A program made the position numbers and the translations under genes. The notes beneath the pieces are model-generated. The model saw nothing but the letters and a program-made list of their open reading frames with translations. It did not search any database and was not told where the DNA came from. From an uncultured Cloacibacillus sp. (GTDB lineage Bacteria > Synergistota > Synergistia > Synergistales > Synergistaceae), in assembly GCA_900544635.1 (NCBI GenBank), contig UQVV01000160.1, positions 1 through 5,020 on the forward strand: a stretch of DNA of 5,020 nucleotides, read 5' to 3'. Positions 1-5,020 of the stretch are shown here, piece after piece (position 1 is the stretch's first letter; each line of letters starts with the position of its first letter).

Positions 1-245
1 CCGGGCAGTCCGCCGAGCGCCTCGGCCTCGAGGCCGCTGTCGTCTGCGAGCGCGGGGAGGCCCATCGCCTCGGCCCACGCGCGCGCCTTGATGAGCGCGT
101 TGTCCGCGTAGGTTTCGCCGTTTTCCTCTATTTCGTGCGGCCCTTCCATGTCGCCGCCGAAGAGCAGCTCCACGCCGATCGGCTCGAGCTGCGCCTTCAT
201 CTCTCTGTATTTGCCGCGGTTGCCGCTCGCGAAGACTATGCGCAT
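1..245 (-). CDS. rdgB: XTP/dITP diphosphatase (RdgB/HAM1 family), N-terminal part, cut by window edge
   Basis: Hydrolyses non-canonical purine triphosphates (XTP, dITP, ITP) to the monophosphate and pyrophosphate, keeping deaminated purines out of nucleic acids; cytoplasmic. Translating from the ATG at 245 gives 81 residues before the left edge; the family is usually about 195-205 residues, so well over half is missing. Family hallmarks are visible. The nucleotide-binding N-terminus reads [12 protein letters not shown] (S7, N9, K12). Next is the [16 protein letters not shown] block at residues 40-55, with the conserved Glu before the G-x-T segment. Then comes [11 protein letters not shown] (residues 63-73), whose D68-D69 match the metal/catalytic acidic pair, followed by LGGLPG. 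The start overlaps the end of rph by 10 nt. A GGAGG at 257-261 lies 11 nt upstream, slightly long but usable, so translation is probably coupled to rph. Identification is near certain; the C-terminal half cannot be checked here. Confidence 0.95.
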   Translation of the reverse strand, partial: MRIVFASGNRGKYREMKAQLEPIGVELLFGGDMEGPHEIEENGETYADNALIKARAWAEAMGLPALADDSGLEAEALGGLP

Positions 246-997
246 GTTTCAAACAGCCTCCGCTCGTCTTCCGTCAGCTCGAGGACTTCTGTCTGCCGGC
301 GGCGGATTTCCGCGATTCCGAGCTCTGCCAGGTCGAGCATCTGCGCGAGCTCGGCGCGCGAGAAGGTCGCGCCCTCACCGGTGCCCTGGAGCTCGACGAG
401 CTCTCCGCGTCCGGTCATGACGACGTTAGCGTCGACCTCGGCGGTAGAGTCCTCTTCATAGCAGAGGTCGAGCAGCGGAACGCCGCGGCATTTGCCTACG
501 CTGACGGCGGCTATCTGGTTTTTGAGCGGGATTTCGGAAATTTTGCCGTCGGTGCACATTCTGCGCAGCGCGTCGAAGAGTGCGACGAAGCCCGCGGATA
601 TCGACGCTGTCCTCGTGCCGCCGTCGGCCTGCAGAACGTCGCAGTCTATCGTTATCGTGCGCTCGCCGAGGCGCGTCATGTCTACGGCGGCGCGCAGCGA
701 GCGGCCTATGAGCCGCTGTATCTCGCTGCCGCGCGCGTCGCGCTTTCCGCGGCTTATCTCGCGCTGCATGCGGCTCTGCGTCGAGCGCGGGAGCATAGCG
801 TATTCCGCCGTTATCCAGCCGTTGCCCGAGCCGCGGAGGAACGGCGGCACTTTGTCGTCTACCGACGCGGTGCAGAGGACGTGCGTGTTGCCCCAGCGGA
901 TGAGGGCCGAGCCTTCGGCGTAGCGGTTGACGGCGCGTTCGAGAATTATCGGGCGCAGCATGTCGCAGGCGCGCCCGTCTGTGCGGAGCGTCTCCAT
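236..997 (-). CDS. rph: Ribonuclease PH
   Basis: Phosphorolytic 3'-to-5' exoribonuclease that trims tRNA precursor 3' ends using inorganic phosphate; in this family it acts as a hexameric ring in the cytoplasm. The protein is 253 residues and aligns over its whole length with E. coli RNase PH (about 238). It starts with an R-x-DGR segment (residues 5-9) and LRP at 14-16. [14 protein letters not shown] (60-73) follows, with R71 and R76 of the RNA-binding arginine cluster. R89 matches E. coli Arg86. [12 protein letters not shown] at 123-134 carries R129, equivalent to the phosphate-binding Arg126. D183 and D189 match the conserved acidic pair near the active site. A C-terminal tail of about 13 residues ([13 protein letters not shown]) is the main length difference. 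The ATG at 997 lies 1 nt after the GerMN stop, with GGAGG (1007-1011) inside the 3' end of that gene, so the two are almost certainly co-transcribed and coupled. No key residue appears missing. Confidence 0.98.
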   Translation of the reverse strand: METLRTDGRACDMLRPIILERAVNRYAEGSALIRWGNTHVLCTASVDDKVPPFLRGSGNGWITAEYAMLPRSTQSRMQREISRGKRDARGSEIQRLIGRSLRAAVDMTRLGERTITIDCDVLQADGGTRTASISAGFVALFDALRRMCTDGKISEIPLKNQIAAVSVGKCRGVPLLDLCYEEDSTAEVDANVVMTGRGELVELQGTGEGATFSRAELAQMLDLAELGIAEIRRRQTEVLELTEDERRLFETCA

Positions 998-998
998 G

Positions 999-1871
999 CT
1001 AACGTCCCTCCGTCCACGCCGTCGTGAGGTCGACGGGCGTCTTTTCCGTTATTTCTTTCGAGTTGACGTAGAACTTTATTTTTTTGATTGGCGGGAAGTT
1101 GTCGCGCATCGTGTTCAGCATGCCGTTGAGCGCCTGCGCGGCTTTGTCTTTGCCGAGCTTCTTTATCGAGCTCTGGAAGGCCGCCGTCATGTCGACGTAG
1201 AGCCATTCGCCGCTCTGGAAGACGTTCGTCACGGAGACGGCGGGGTCCATCGCCTTCGTCTCCTTGAGGCTGTCTATGTACATCGACAGAACCTTCTGCA
1301 TGTCGTCCTCGCGCGTCGCGCCTGGCTTGAGCTCTATGGCGCGCGTCTGGAAGGACTGGCCGTCCGGCACGTATATGCTGTACTGCGCGTTCGACGGAGC
1401 GGGCTCCTGCTGCGCCGCGGTCTCGGCGACTTCCGCGCCGCTTCCGTAGACGCTGCCGATGCGTTCGCCGCCCTGCTTGTCCGACCAGGCGAAGAAGTAG
1501 TTTGTCGCCACGTAGCCGCAGGTGAATAGTATTACGACCAGCGCTATCCACGCGAAGATGCGGACGATTTTCGGCGCGCGCGGGCGCTGCTCTTCGTCGT
1601 CCTCGTAGTCCTCTTCGTCGTCGATTTCCGCGCGCTTCATCGTTTTGCGCTTGCGGCTGCCGCGCAGCGAGCGGACCTCTTCTTCCTCTTCCATCTCGCG
1701 TTCGCGCAGAGTGCGGCGCGCACGCGGACGGCGCGGCTTTTCTTCCTGTTCTTCGCGCTCTTCGTCTTCCTCGCGCATCAGTCCGCGGCGGCGCACCGCG
1801 GGCTGGTCGTAATTTTCTTCTTTTTTATCGCGTATCACGAAGTGACGCTGTCTTTCTTCCGGATCTCTCAT
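999..1871 (-). CDS. Single-pass membrane protein with charged cytoplasmic tail and extracytoplasmic GerMN domain
   Basis: The protein is 290 residues in three parts. Residues 1-101 are extremely charged and low in complexity: runs of E, D, R and K such as MEEEEE at 60-65 and [11 protein letters not shown] at 84-94, predicted disordered and cytoplasmic. Residues about 103-127 form one hydrophobic helix ([16 protein letters not shown] at its core) preceded by PKIVR, fitting an N-in signal anchor. After a short linker, residues about 163-280 resemble the GerMN domain (sporulation and germination GerM-type): YSIYVPDG, then [18 protein letters not shown] and the terminal [13 protein letters not shown] strand. 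In Bacillus, GerM carries two such domains and joins an envelope-spanning complex during sporulation; here there is one, and nothing in the window indicates sporulation. The family is known but this protein's partner is not; a scaffold or envelope role is inference. The start is set by GGAGG 7 nt upstream. It is the first gene after the terminator and promoter, leading into rph and rdgB. Confidence 0.85.
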   Translation of the reverse strand: MRDPEERQRHFVIRDKKEENYDQPAVRRRGLMREEDEEREEQEEKPRRPRARRTLREREMEEEEEVRSLRGSRKRKTMKRAEIDDEEDYEDDEEQRPRAPKIVRIFAWIALVVILFTCGYVATNYFFAWSDKQGGERIGSVYGSGAEVAETAAQQEPAPSNAQYSIYVPDGQSFQTRAIELKPGATREDDMQKVLSMYIDSLKETKAMDPAVSVTNVFQSGEWLYVDMTAAFQSSIKKLGKDKAAQALNGMLNTMRDNFPPIKKIKFYVNSKEITEKTPVDLTTAWTEGR

Positions 1872-1878
1872 TGCTCGT

Positions 1879-1883
1879 CCTCC
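1879..1883 (-). promoter_or_regulatory. Ribosome binding site of the GerMN gene
   Basis: On the minus strand a full GGAGG lies 7 nt before the ATG at 1871. It fixes the start of the GerMN protein, and no earlier in-frame start has comparable support. It is the best-spaced Shine-Dalgarno site in the window, as expected for the leading gene of a transcription unit. Confidence 0.85.
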
Positions 1884-1915
1884 AATGACGGTGAAACGTT
1901 TTTCTGTAATTTCGT

Positions 1916-1945
1916 ATTATATGATAAAAACGGTCCGCGCGTCTC
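1916..1945 (-). promoter_or_regulatory. Probable sigma-70-type promoter for the GerMN-rph-rdgB unit
   Basis: The minus strand carries a perfect TATAAT (1916-1921) in an AT-rich island within otherwise GC-rich DNA. The best -35 candidate is GAGACG (1940-1945), which keeps the central GAC of TTGACA with an 18-nt spacer; AGACGC at 17 nt is a weaker option. A start about 7 nt downstream would give a 5' leader of roughly 35-40 nt ending in the GGAGG site. The weak -35 lowers certainty, but the -10 is consensus and sits exactly where a new promoter is needed after the terminator. Confidence 0.65.
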
Positions 1946-1959
1946 GTCCGCGCGGGCCG
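1924..1959 (-). terminator. Rho-independent terminator after the amidase gene
   Basis: Read on the minus strand, CGGCCCGCGCG (1959-1949) pairs with CGCGCGGACCG (1941-1931) as an 11-position stem with one internal C-A mismatch and a 7-nt loop (GACGAGA), followed directly by TTTTTAT. It begins 15 nt after the amidase stop codon. The T-tract lies on the minus-strand side only, so it terminates leftward transcription of the ltaE-pmbA-amidase unit. The plus-strand version of the hairpin has no following T-run. Confidence 0.8.
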
Positions 1960-1974
1960 GATTCAGCTTTCGCG

Positions 1975-3300
1975 TCAGCGTCCGCGGTGCGTCTCGATGA
2001 AGGTGATTATGCCCTCGGCGAGGCTGCGGCACATCTTCTCGCGGTAGGCCGCGGTGTTGAGCCGCTTCGCCTCGGCGGCGTTCGTCAGGTAGCCCATCTC
2101 GACGAGGACCGCGGGCATGCCCGCTCCGCGCAGGACGAAGAAGGGCGCCTGCGCGACCTTGCGCATCGGCAGGCCGGACTTTTTGGCGTTCGCGTGCAGG
2201 ACTTCCGTCAGCTCCGTGCTCGCGCCTATCTTGTCGTTCTGCTGCATGTCGCCGAGGATTTTGAGCAGAAGCTGCGTTTTCTTGTCGGCTTTCTGGATTT
2301 CCGCGGCGCTGTGCGCGTCGCCGGAGATTTCACGGTTTTCGACGATGGCGAGGTTCATTGCGTCCTTGTCGGAGGGCAGGGCCATGATGTAGATTTCGAA
2401 GCCCGCGACGCCGCTCTTGCCCTTGGGCATGGAGTTGCAGTGGAGGCTGATGAACACGTCGGCGTTGTTCTTGTTCGCGAATGCGGTGCGCTCCGCGAGC
2501 TTGAGGTAGACGTCCGTGCTGCGCGTGAGGCGCGCGTCGACGCCCTTTTCTTTGAGTATCTTCGCAAGCTGCGTCGCGGCGCGGAGGTTGATGTCCTTCT
2601 CGCGTATTTTGTTCGCGACGGCTCCCGGGTCGTGTCCGCCGTGGCCAGCGTCGATGACGACTATCGGCTTGCGTCCGGCGCGCGGCTTCGGCGCGGGGGC
2701 CGCGGCTTTGGCGGGCGCCTGCGCTTCCTGCTTCGGCTCCGCCTTCGGCGTCTCGGCCTTTGGCTTCGGCTTGGCGGGCTGCGCCGGCTTTTTCACGGGC
2801 GCGCTCTGCTTCGGCTGGATTTTCGGCGCGGGCTGCTTTTTCGGCGCGGACTGAGCTGCCGCGACGGTTTTCGTGTCGCCCCAGCGGAAGGCGGCCTTCT
2901 GGCCTATCGCCTTGTAGAAGCTGTCGAAGGCGGAGAGCAGCGAGCGCCCCTCGCCCCACCAGTGGCCGTCCTTCGTGACGACCGGCGTCGGGAAGCTGAT
3001 TATCGTCCCGGCGGCGCGCACGATGTTCGAGCCGTTCCAGAACTCTATCTTTTTGCCGCCCATCGTGACGACGAGCGAGGTGCCGTCGTTCTTCGGCGCG
3101 AAGCCGAGCGAAGAGACGACCTCGTCGATCGCCATTTCGCGCAGCGTGCCGTTCATGCGGACGCTGACGCTGCCCTTGCGTATGTCCCCGTTCCAGAGCT
3201 CTATCTTCTCCGCCGCGAAGGCAGGGAGCGCGCAGAGCAGCAGCGCGGAGAGCGCGAGCAGGATTATCCGTTTCGTCTTATTTCCCAGCGATGACAACAT
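1975..3300 (-). CDS. Secreted N-acetylmuramoyl-L-alanine amidase (Amidase_3) with copper-amine-oxidase-like N-terminal domain
   Basis: Zinc amidase cleaving the bond between N-acetylmuramic acid and L-alanine in peptidoglycan, acting outside the cytoplasmic membrane. The protein is 441 residues. A signal peptide occupies residues 1-29: K8/K10/R11, then IILLALSALLLCALPAFA, probably cleaved after AFA. C23 does not sit in a proper lipobox. Residues about 31-142 form a beta-rich region resembling copper amine oxidase N-terminal-like domains. Residues about 145-210 are a Lys/Ala/Pro/Gln linker, perhaps wall-spanning or flexible. Residues 211-437 are the catalytic domain. It contains VIDAGHGGHDPGA with zinc ligand H220, REKDINL with E234, FISLHCNS with H287, and VLVEMGYLTN with catalytic E401, so all expected ligands are present. 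The ATG overlaps the pmbA end by 23 nt, with GGTGG (3307-3311) 6 nt upstream; the next Met would delete the signal peptide. A division or turnover role is inferred. It resembles AmiC/CwlD-type enzymes, but I assign no symbol. Confidence 0.95.
   Translation of the reverse strand: MLSSLGNKTKRIILLALSALLLCALPAFAAEKIELWNGDIRKGSVSVRMNGTLREMAIDEVVSSLGFAPKNDGTSLVVTMGGKKIEFWNGSNIVRAAGTIISFPTPVVTKDGHWWGEGRSLLSAFDSFYKAIGQKAAFRWGDTKTVAAAQSAPKKQPAPKIQPKQSAPVKKPAQPAKPKPKAETPKAEPKQEAQAPAKAAAPAPKPRAGRKPIVVIDAGHGGHDPGAVANKIREKDINLRAATQLAKILKEKGVDARLTRSTDVYLKLAERTAFANKNNADVFISLHCNSMPKGKSGVAGFEIYIMALPSDKDAMNLAIVENREISGDAHSAAEIQKADKKTQLLLKILGDMQQNDKIGASTELTEVLHANAKKSGLPMRKVAQAPFFVLRGAGMPAVLVEMGYLTNAAEAKRLNTAAYREKMCRSLAEGIITFIETHRGR
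2671..2868 (-). other. Lys/Ala/Pro-rich linker of the amidase
   Basis: This part of the amidase gene encodes about 66 residues composed almost entirely of K, A, P, Q and E with repeated PK, AP and KP units (for example QPKQSAPVKKPAQPAKPKPK). It separates the N-terminal domain from the catalytic domain. Such linkers are common in exported wall-binding proteins. The DNA is correspondingly repetitive (TTCGGCG/GGCTT units on the plus strand) and may be length-variable between strains. Confidence 0.8.
3032..3051 (-). repeat. Copy 2 of an in-frame 20-bp near repeat in the amidase N-terminal domain
   Basis: The 20 bp here match 3188-3207 at 19 of 20 positions (plus strand CCGTTCCAGA-R-CTCTATCTT). 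The copies are 156 bp apart, exactly 52 codons, and both encode KIE(L/F)WNG: residues 84-90 here and 32-38 in the other copy. This indicates an internal duplication or structurally equivalent beta strands. Confidence 0.75.
3188..3207 (-). repeat. Copy 1 of the in-frame 20-bp near repeat in the amidase N-terminal domain
   Basis: Partner of the copy at 3032-3051. It encodes KIELWNG (residues 32-38), immediately after the predicted signal peptide cleavage site, so the mature protein would begin almost directly with this motif. Confidence 0.75.
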
Positions 3301-4639
3301 TATCTACCACCAACGTCGGCGCGGCGGTCGCGTAGGAGTACGTGAGGTCGTTTCCCGCCGCCGCGATGTTTTTCATGAATTCAAGAAGGTTCGAGGCGAT
3401 TGTGACGCCGCTGACGGGCGACGTGATTTCGCCGTTTATTATCCTGTGGCCCTTGGCTCCTATCGAGAAGTCGCCGCTGACGGGGTCTATCGTGTGCAGC
3501 CCCATGAACTCCGTGACGTACATGCCGCTGCCGACGCGCGAGAGCAGCGACTGCGGGCTCTCCGTCCCCGGCTCGAAGATGAGGTTCGTCGTCCCGACAT
3601 CGGGCAGGGAGGACATGCCGCGCGAGCAGTTGCCGGTGGACCTCACGCCGTCCTTCGCGGCGTACTGGAGGTTGTAGAGGAAGGCCGAGGCGACGCCGCC
3701 CTTGATAAGCTCGGTGCGCGAGGTCGGAACGCCTTCCGAATCCCACGACGAGCTGCCAGCCTTCCACGGCACCCGTCCGTCGTCGGTGAGGTTCACGCAC
3801 GGCGAAGCGACGAGGTCGCCTATGCGCCCCTTCATCAGCGAGCGCCCGCGGTGGACGTCCGAGGCGCAGAAGAGGCCGCCTATCGCGTCGACGAGCGGCA
3901 CCGCCGCGTCTGGGTCTATGACTATCGTGTAGGTTCCCGTTTCAAGCTGCGTGCCGCCGAGCGCGGCGACGGTCTGCTTTACCGCTGTGCGCGCGCATTT
4001 CGCCGCGTCGAGCTCGCAGAGGCGCAGCGCGTCCATTCCGTAGCCGCCCATCTCCGTGAACTCGCCGGACTGCGCGAGGACGACGACGCCGCAGTTGGCG
4101 CTCGAGCCCTGCTCCCAGCCGGAGAGCCCCTTCGTAGTTGCGAAGAACGACGCGCCCCAGCCGTCGCGCCACGCGGCGGAGCGCACGGATATTATGCGCG
4201 CGTCGGCGCTTTTCGCCACTTCCGTCATCTGCGCGCAGTATTCCATGCGCTGCTTCGGCGTTATCTCGCGTATTTTTTCGTCCTCGGCCTCGAGCTCGGG
4301 GCAGCGGACGAGGGGCCCGTCGTAGAGCATGACGCCCTCCTCGGGCTGCGAGGCGCGCGCGTTGTGGAGGCTCCATTCGATGAGCGAATCGACGGAGCCG
4401 CGGTCGAGCCTGTTGCCGTAGGCTATGCCCTGGCGGCCGTCCGCGAGTATCGTGCGCACGCCGAGGCCGGCGGAGGAGCCGCTTGTGGATTCTTCTATTT
4501 CTCCGTCTTTGAGCGTGAGGCCGTTGGCGCAGCCCTCGCTGTATAGCACGTCCGCGCCGCTCGCGCCGCCGCGCAGCGCGGCGTCCAGCGCGTGCGCGGC
4601 GAGCGCCTCCACCTCTTCGTGTGAAAGAAATCCCGTCAC
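3278..4639 (-). CDS. pmbA: PmbA/TldE-family protein (TldD/PmbA superfamily, non-catalytic subunit type)
   Basis: TldD and TldE/PmbA form a metalloprotease pair in characterised bacteria, active on unfolded or modified peptides (microcin B17 maturation, CcdA degradation). TldD carries the zinc-binding HExxxH motif. This 453-residue protein has no HExxxH, and its length matches PmbA/TldE (E. coli about 450). Conserved family segments include DGEIEESTSGSSAGLGVR (45-62) and GGLFCASDVHRGRS (254-267). Further on are the LTDDGRVPW region (284-292), FDxEG-like WDSEGVPT (299-306) and GNCSRG (336-341). The C-terminal GDFSIGAKGHRIINGEI (389-405), SGVTIASNLLEF and AGNDL (428-432) complete the set. It starts with GTG at 4639, overlapping the ltaE stop as GTGA, with GAGGT (4649-4653) 9 nt upstream; its 3' end overlaps the amidase start by 23 nt. 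No TldD partner is in the window. Family assignment is firm; a protease role here is inferred. Confidence 0.9.
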   Translation of the reverse strand: MTGFLSHEEVEALAAHALDAALRGGASGADVLYSEGCANGLTLKDGEIEESTSGSSAGLGVRTILADGRQGIAYGNRLDRGSVDSLIEWSLHNARASQPEEGVMLYDGPLVRCPELEAEDEKIREITPKQRMEYCAQMTEVAKSADARIISVRSAAWRDGWGASFFATTKGLSGWEQGSSANCGVVVLAQSGEFTEMGGYGMDALRLCELDAAKCARTAVKQTVAALGGTQLETGTYTIVIDPDAAVPLVDAIGGLFCASDVHRGRSLMKGRIGDLVASPCVNLTDDGRVPWKAGSSSWDSEGVPTSRTELIKGGVASAFLYNLQYAAKDGVRSTGNCSRGMSSLPDVGTTNLIFEPGTESPQSLLSRVGSGMYVTEFMGLHTIDPVSGDFSIGAKGHRIINGEITSPVSGVTIASNLLEFMKNIAAAGNDLTYSYATAAPTLVVDNVVIAGK

Positions 4640-5020
4640 GCCCGGATTACCTCGGCTACAATCGCGGCGGCGCGTTCCACGTCCTCGCGGTCGACGTCCA
4701 TGTGGGTCACGAAGCGCGCGCGGCGCGGCGAAACCATGTGGATGAGCATACCTTTATCCGCGCAGCGTTTTTCAAACTCCGCGTCGCTCACGTCGCCCTC
4801 TCCGAGCGGGAAGAATACCATGTTCGTCATGTCCGGCGTATCCTCGACGGCGATTCCGGCTTTGCGCAGCAGATTGGCGAGCAGCTTCGCGTTCTCGTGG
4901 TCCTCGGCGAGGCGCGCGATGTTGTTCTTGAGCGCGTAAAGGCCCGCCGCCGCGGCTATGCCGACCTGACGCTGCGCGCCGCCGAGGCGCTTGCGCCATT
5001 TCTTCGCCTTTTCTATAAAT
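4636..5020 (-). CDS. ltaE: Low-specificity L-threonine aldolase, C-terminal part, cut by window edge
   Basis: PLP-dependent cytoplasmic enzyme splitting L-threonine or L-allo-threonine into glycine and acetaldehyde (fold-type I). The reading frame is open through the right edge and gives the last 127 residues; the family is about 335-350, so the PLP-binding lysine lies outside the window. Visible hallmarks in order start with FIEKAKKWRKRLGGAQRQVG, matching the WRK-x-x-GGGMRQ-x-G segment of E. coli LtaE with GGA/Q in place of GGG/M. Then come AAAAGLYALKNN and LAEDHENAKLLA, followed by DMTNMVFFPL. Near the end is ARFVTHMDVDRED, matching RLVTHLDVSRE, whose Arg contacts the substrate carboxylate in the family. 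The TGA stop at 4638-4636 overlaps the pmbA GTG. Enough remains to identify the family, but not to confirm activity. Confidence 0.92.
   Translation of the reverse strand, partial: FIEKAKKWRKRLGGAQRQVGIAAAAGLYALKNNIARLAEDHENAKLLANLLRKAGIAVEDTPDMTNMVFFPLGEGDVSDAEFEKRCADKGMLIHMVSPRRARFVTHMDVDREDVERAAAIVAEVIRA
4649..4653 (-). promoter_or_regulatory. Ribosome binding site supporting the GTG start of pmbA
   Basis: GAGGT on the minus strand lies 9 nt before the GTG at 4639, inside the last codons of the aldolase gene. Together with the GTGA stop/start overlap it supports the GTG as the true start; the N-terminus (MTGFLSHEEVEAL) also fits the expected family length. Confidence 0.7.

Noticed and set aside
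492..923. Plus-strand frame of about 143 codons opposite rph
   Set aside because: Antisense to a full-length, fully conserved RNase PH, with no ribosome site or motif of its own.
1570..1870. Repetitive CTTCTTC/CGTCGT-like tracts on the plus strand as a possible DNA repeat or regulatory array
   Set aside because: They are the codons for the acidic and basic runs in the GerMN protein tail; the period is three bases and the reading frame stays open.
1931..1960. The GC-rich inverted repeat as an operator or plus-strand terminator
   Set aside because: The T-run lies only on the minus-strand side and the hairpin follows the amidase stop by 15 nt, so a minus-strand terminator is the simpler explanation. 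An operator role cannot be excluded but has no support.
2330..2959. Minus-strand frame of about 209 codons inside the amidase gene
   Set aside because: Out-of-frame reading of the Lys/Ala/Pro linker and catalytic domain, giving Arg-rich low-complexity sequence with no homology signal.
1885..3294. Long plus-strand open frame (about 469 codons) opposite the amidase gene
   Set aside because: It is Arg/Leu/Ala/Asp-rich without recognisable motifs, lies exactly antisense to a well-supported amidase, and runs across the terminator/promoter gap. High GC at third positions explains the lack of stops.
2975..4546. Long plus-strand open frame (about 523 codons) opposite pmbA
   Set aside because: Antisense shadow: composition dominated by R, A, V, E and H, no domain motif, and the minus-strand PmbA reading has family motifs from end to end.
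1..5020. Mobile elements, CRISPR arrays, tRNA/rRNA genes or defence systems
   Set aside because: Genes and their overlaps fill the window except for 1872-1974, and I found no direct-repeat arrays, transposase motifs or cloverleaf-like sequences.

Overview
The window is a tightly packed bacterial chromosomal segment of high GC content (about 60% or more by eye) in which every supported gene lies on the minus strand, so transcription runs from right to left. The long plus-strand reading frames opposite these genes are shadows produced by the strong G/C bias at third codon positions. The taxon cannot be fixed from sequence alone. The order GerMN protein, rph, rdgB recalls the gerM-rph-ysnA order of Bacillota. 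High GC, a periplasm-type amidase carrying a copper-amine-oxidase-like N-terminal domain, and a GerMN protein of non-classical architecture make me favour Synergistota (Synergistes/Cloacibacillus-like). This is inference; a high-GC Bacillota lineage is the main alternative.

Right-hand transcription unit (about 5020 to 1975). It begins, beyond the window edge, with the C-terminal part of a low-specificity L-threonine aldolase (ltaE). A GTGA stop/start overlap couples this to a PmbA/TldE-family protein. That gene overlaps by 23 nt a secreted N-acetylmuramoyl-L-alanine amidase. The amidase has a signal peptide, a beta-rich N-terminal domain with an internal repeat, a long Lys/Ala/Pro linker and a complete zinc amidase domain. 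A GC-rich hairpin followed by five T's ends the unit just after the amidase stop.

Intergenic gap (1872-1974). This is the only real gap. It holds the terminator, a consensus TATAAT -10 box directly behind it, and a strong GGAGG ribosome site for the next gene.

Left-hand transcription unit (1871 to 1 and beyond). A single-pass membrane protein with a highly charged cytoplasmic tail and an extracytoplasmic GerMN domain is followed by RNase PH (rph), which trims tRNA 3' ends. Next comes the start of the XTP/dITP diphosphatase gene rdgB (nucleotide-pool sanitation), cut by the window edge. Spacings are 1 nt (GerMN to rph) and a 10-nt overlap (rph to rdgB).

The content is mostly core housekeeping and cell-envelope genes. 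I see no mobile element, CRISPR array, RNA gene or defence system, and nothing I would call a new biological system. The points most worth a second look are the overlapping terminator/promoter, the unusual GerMN architecture, and the amidase N-terminal domain.
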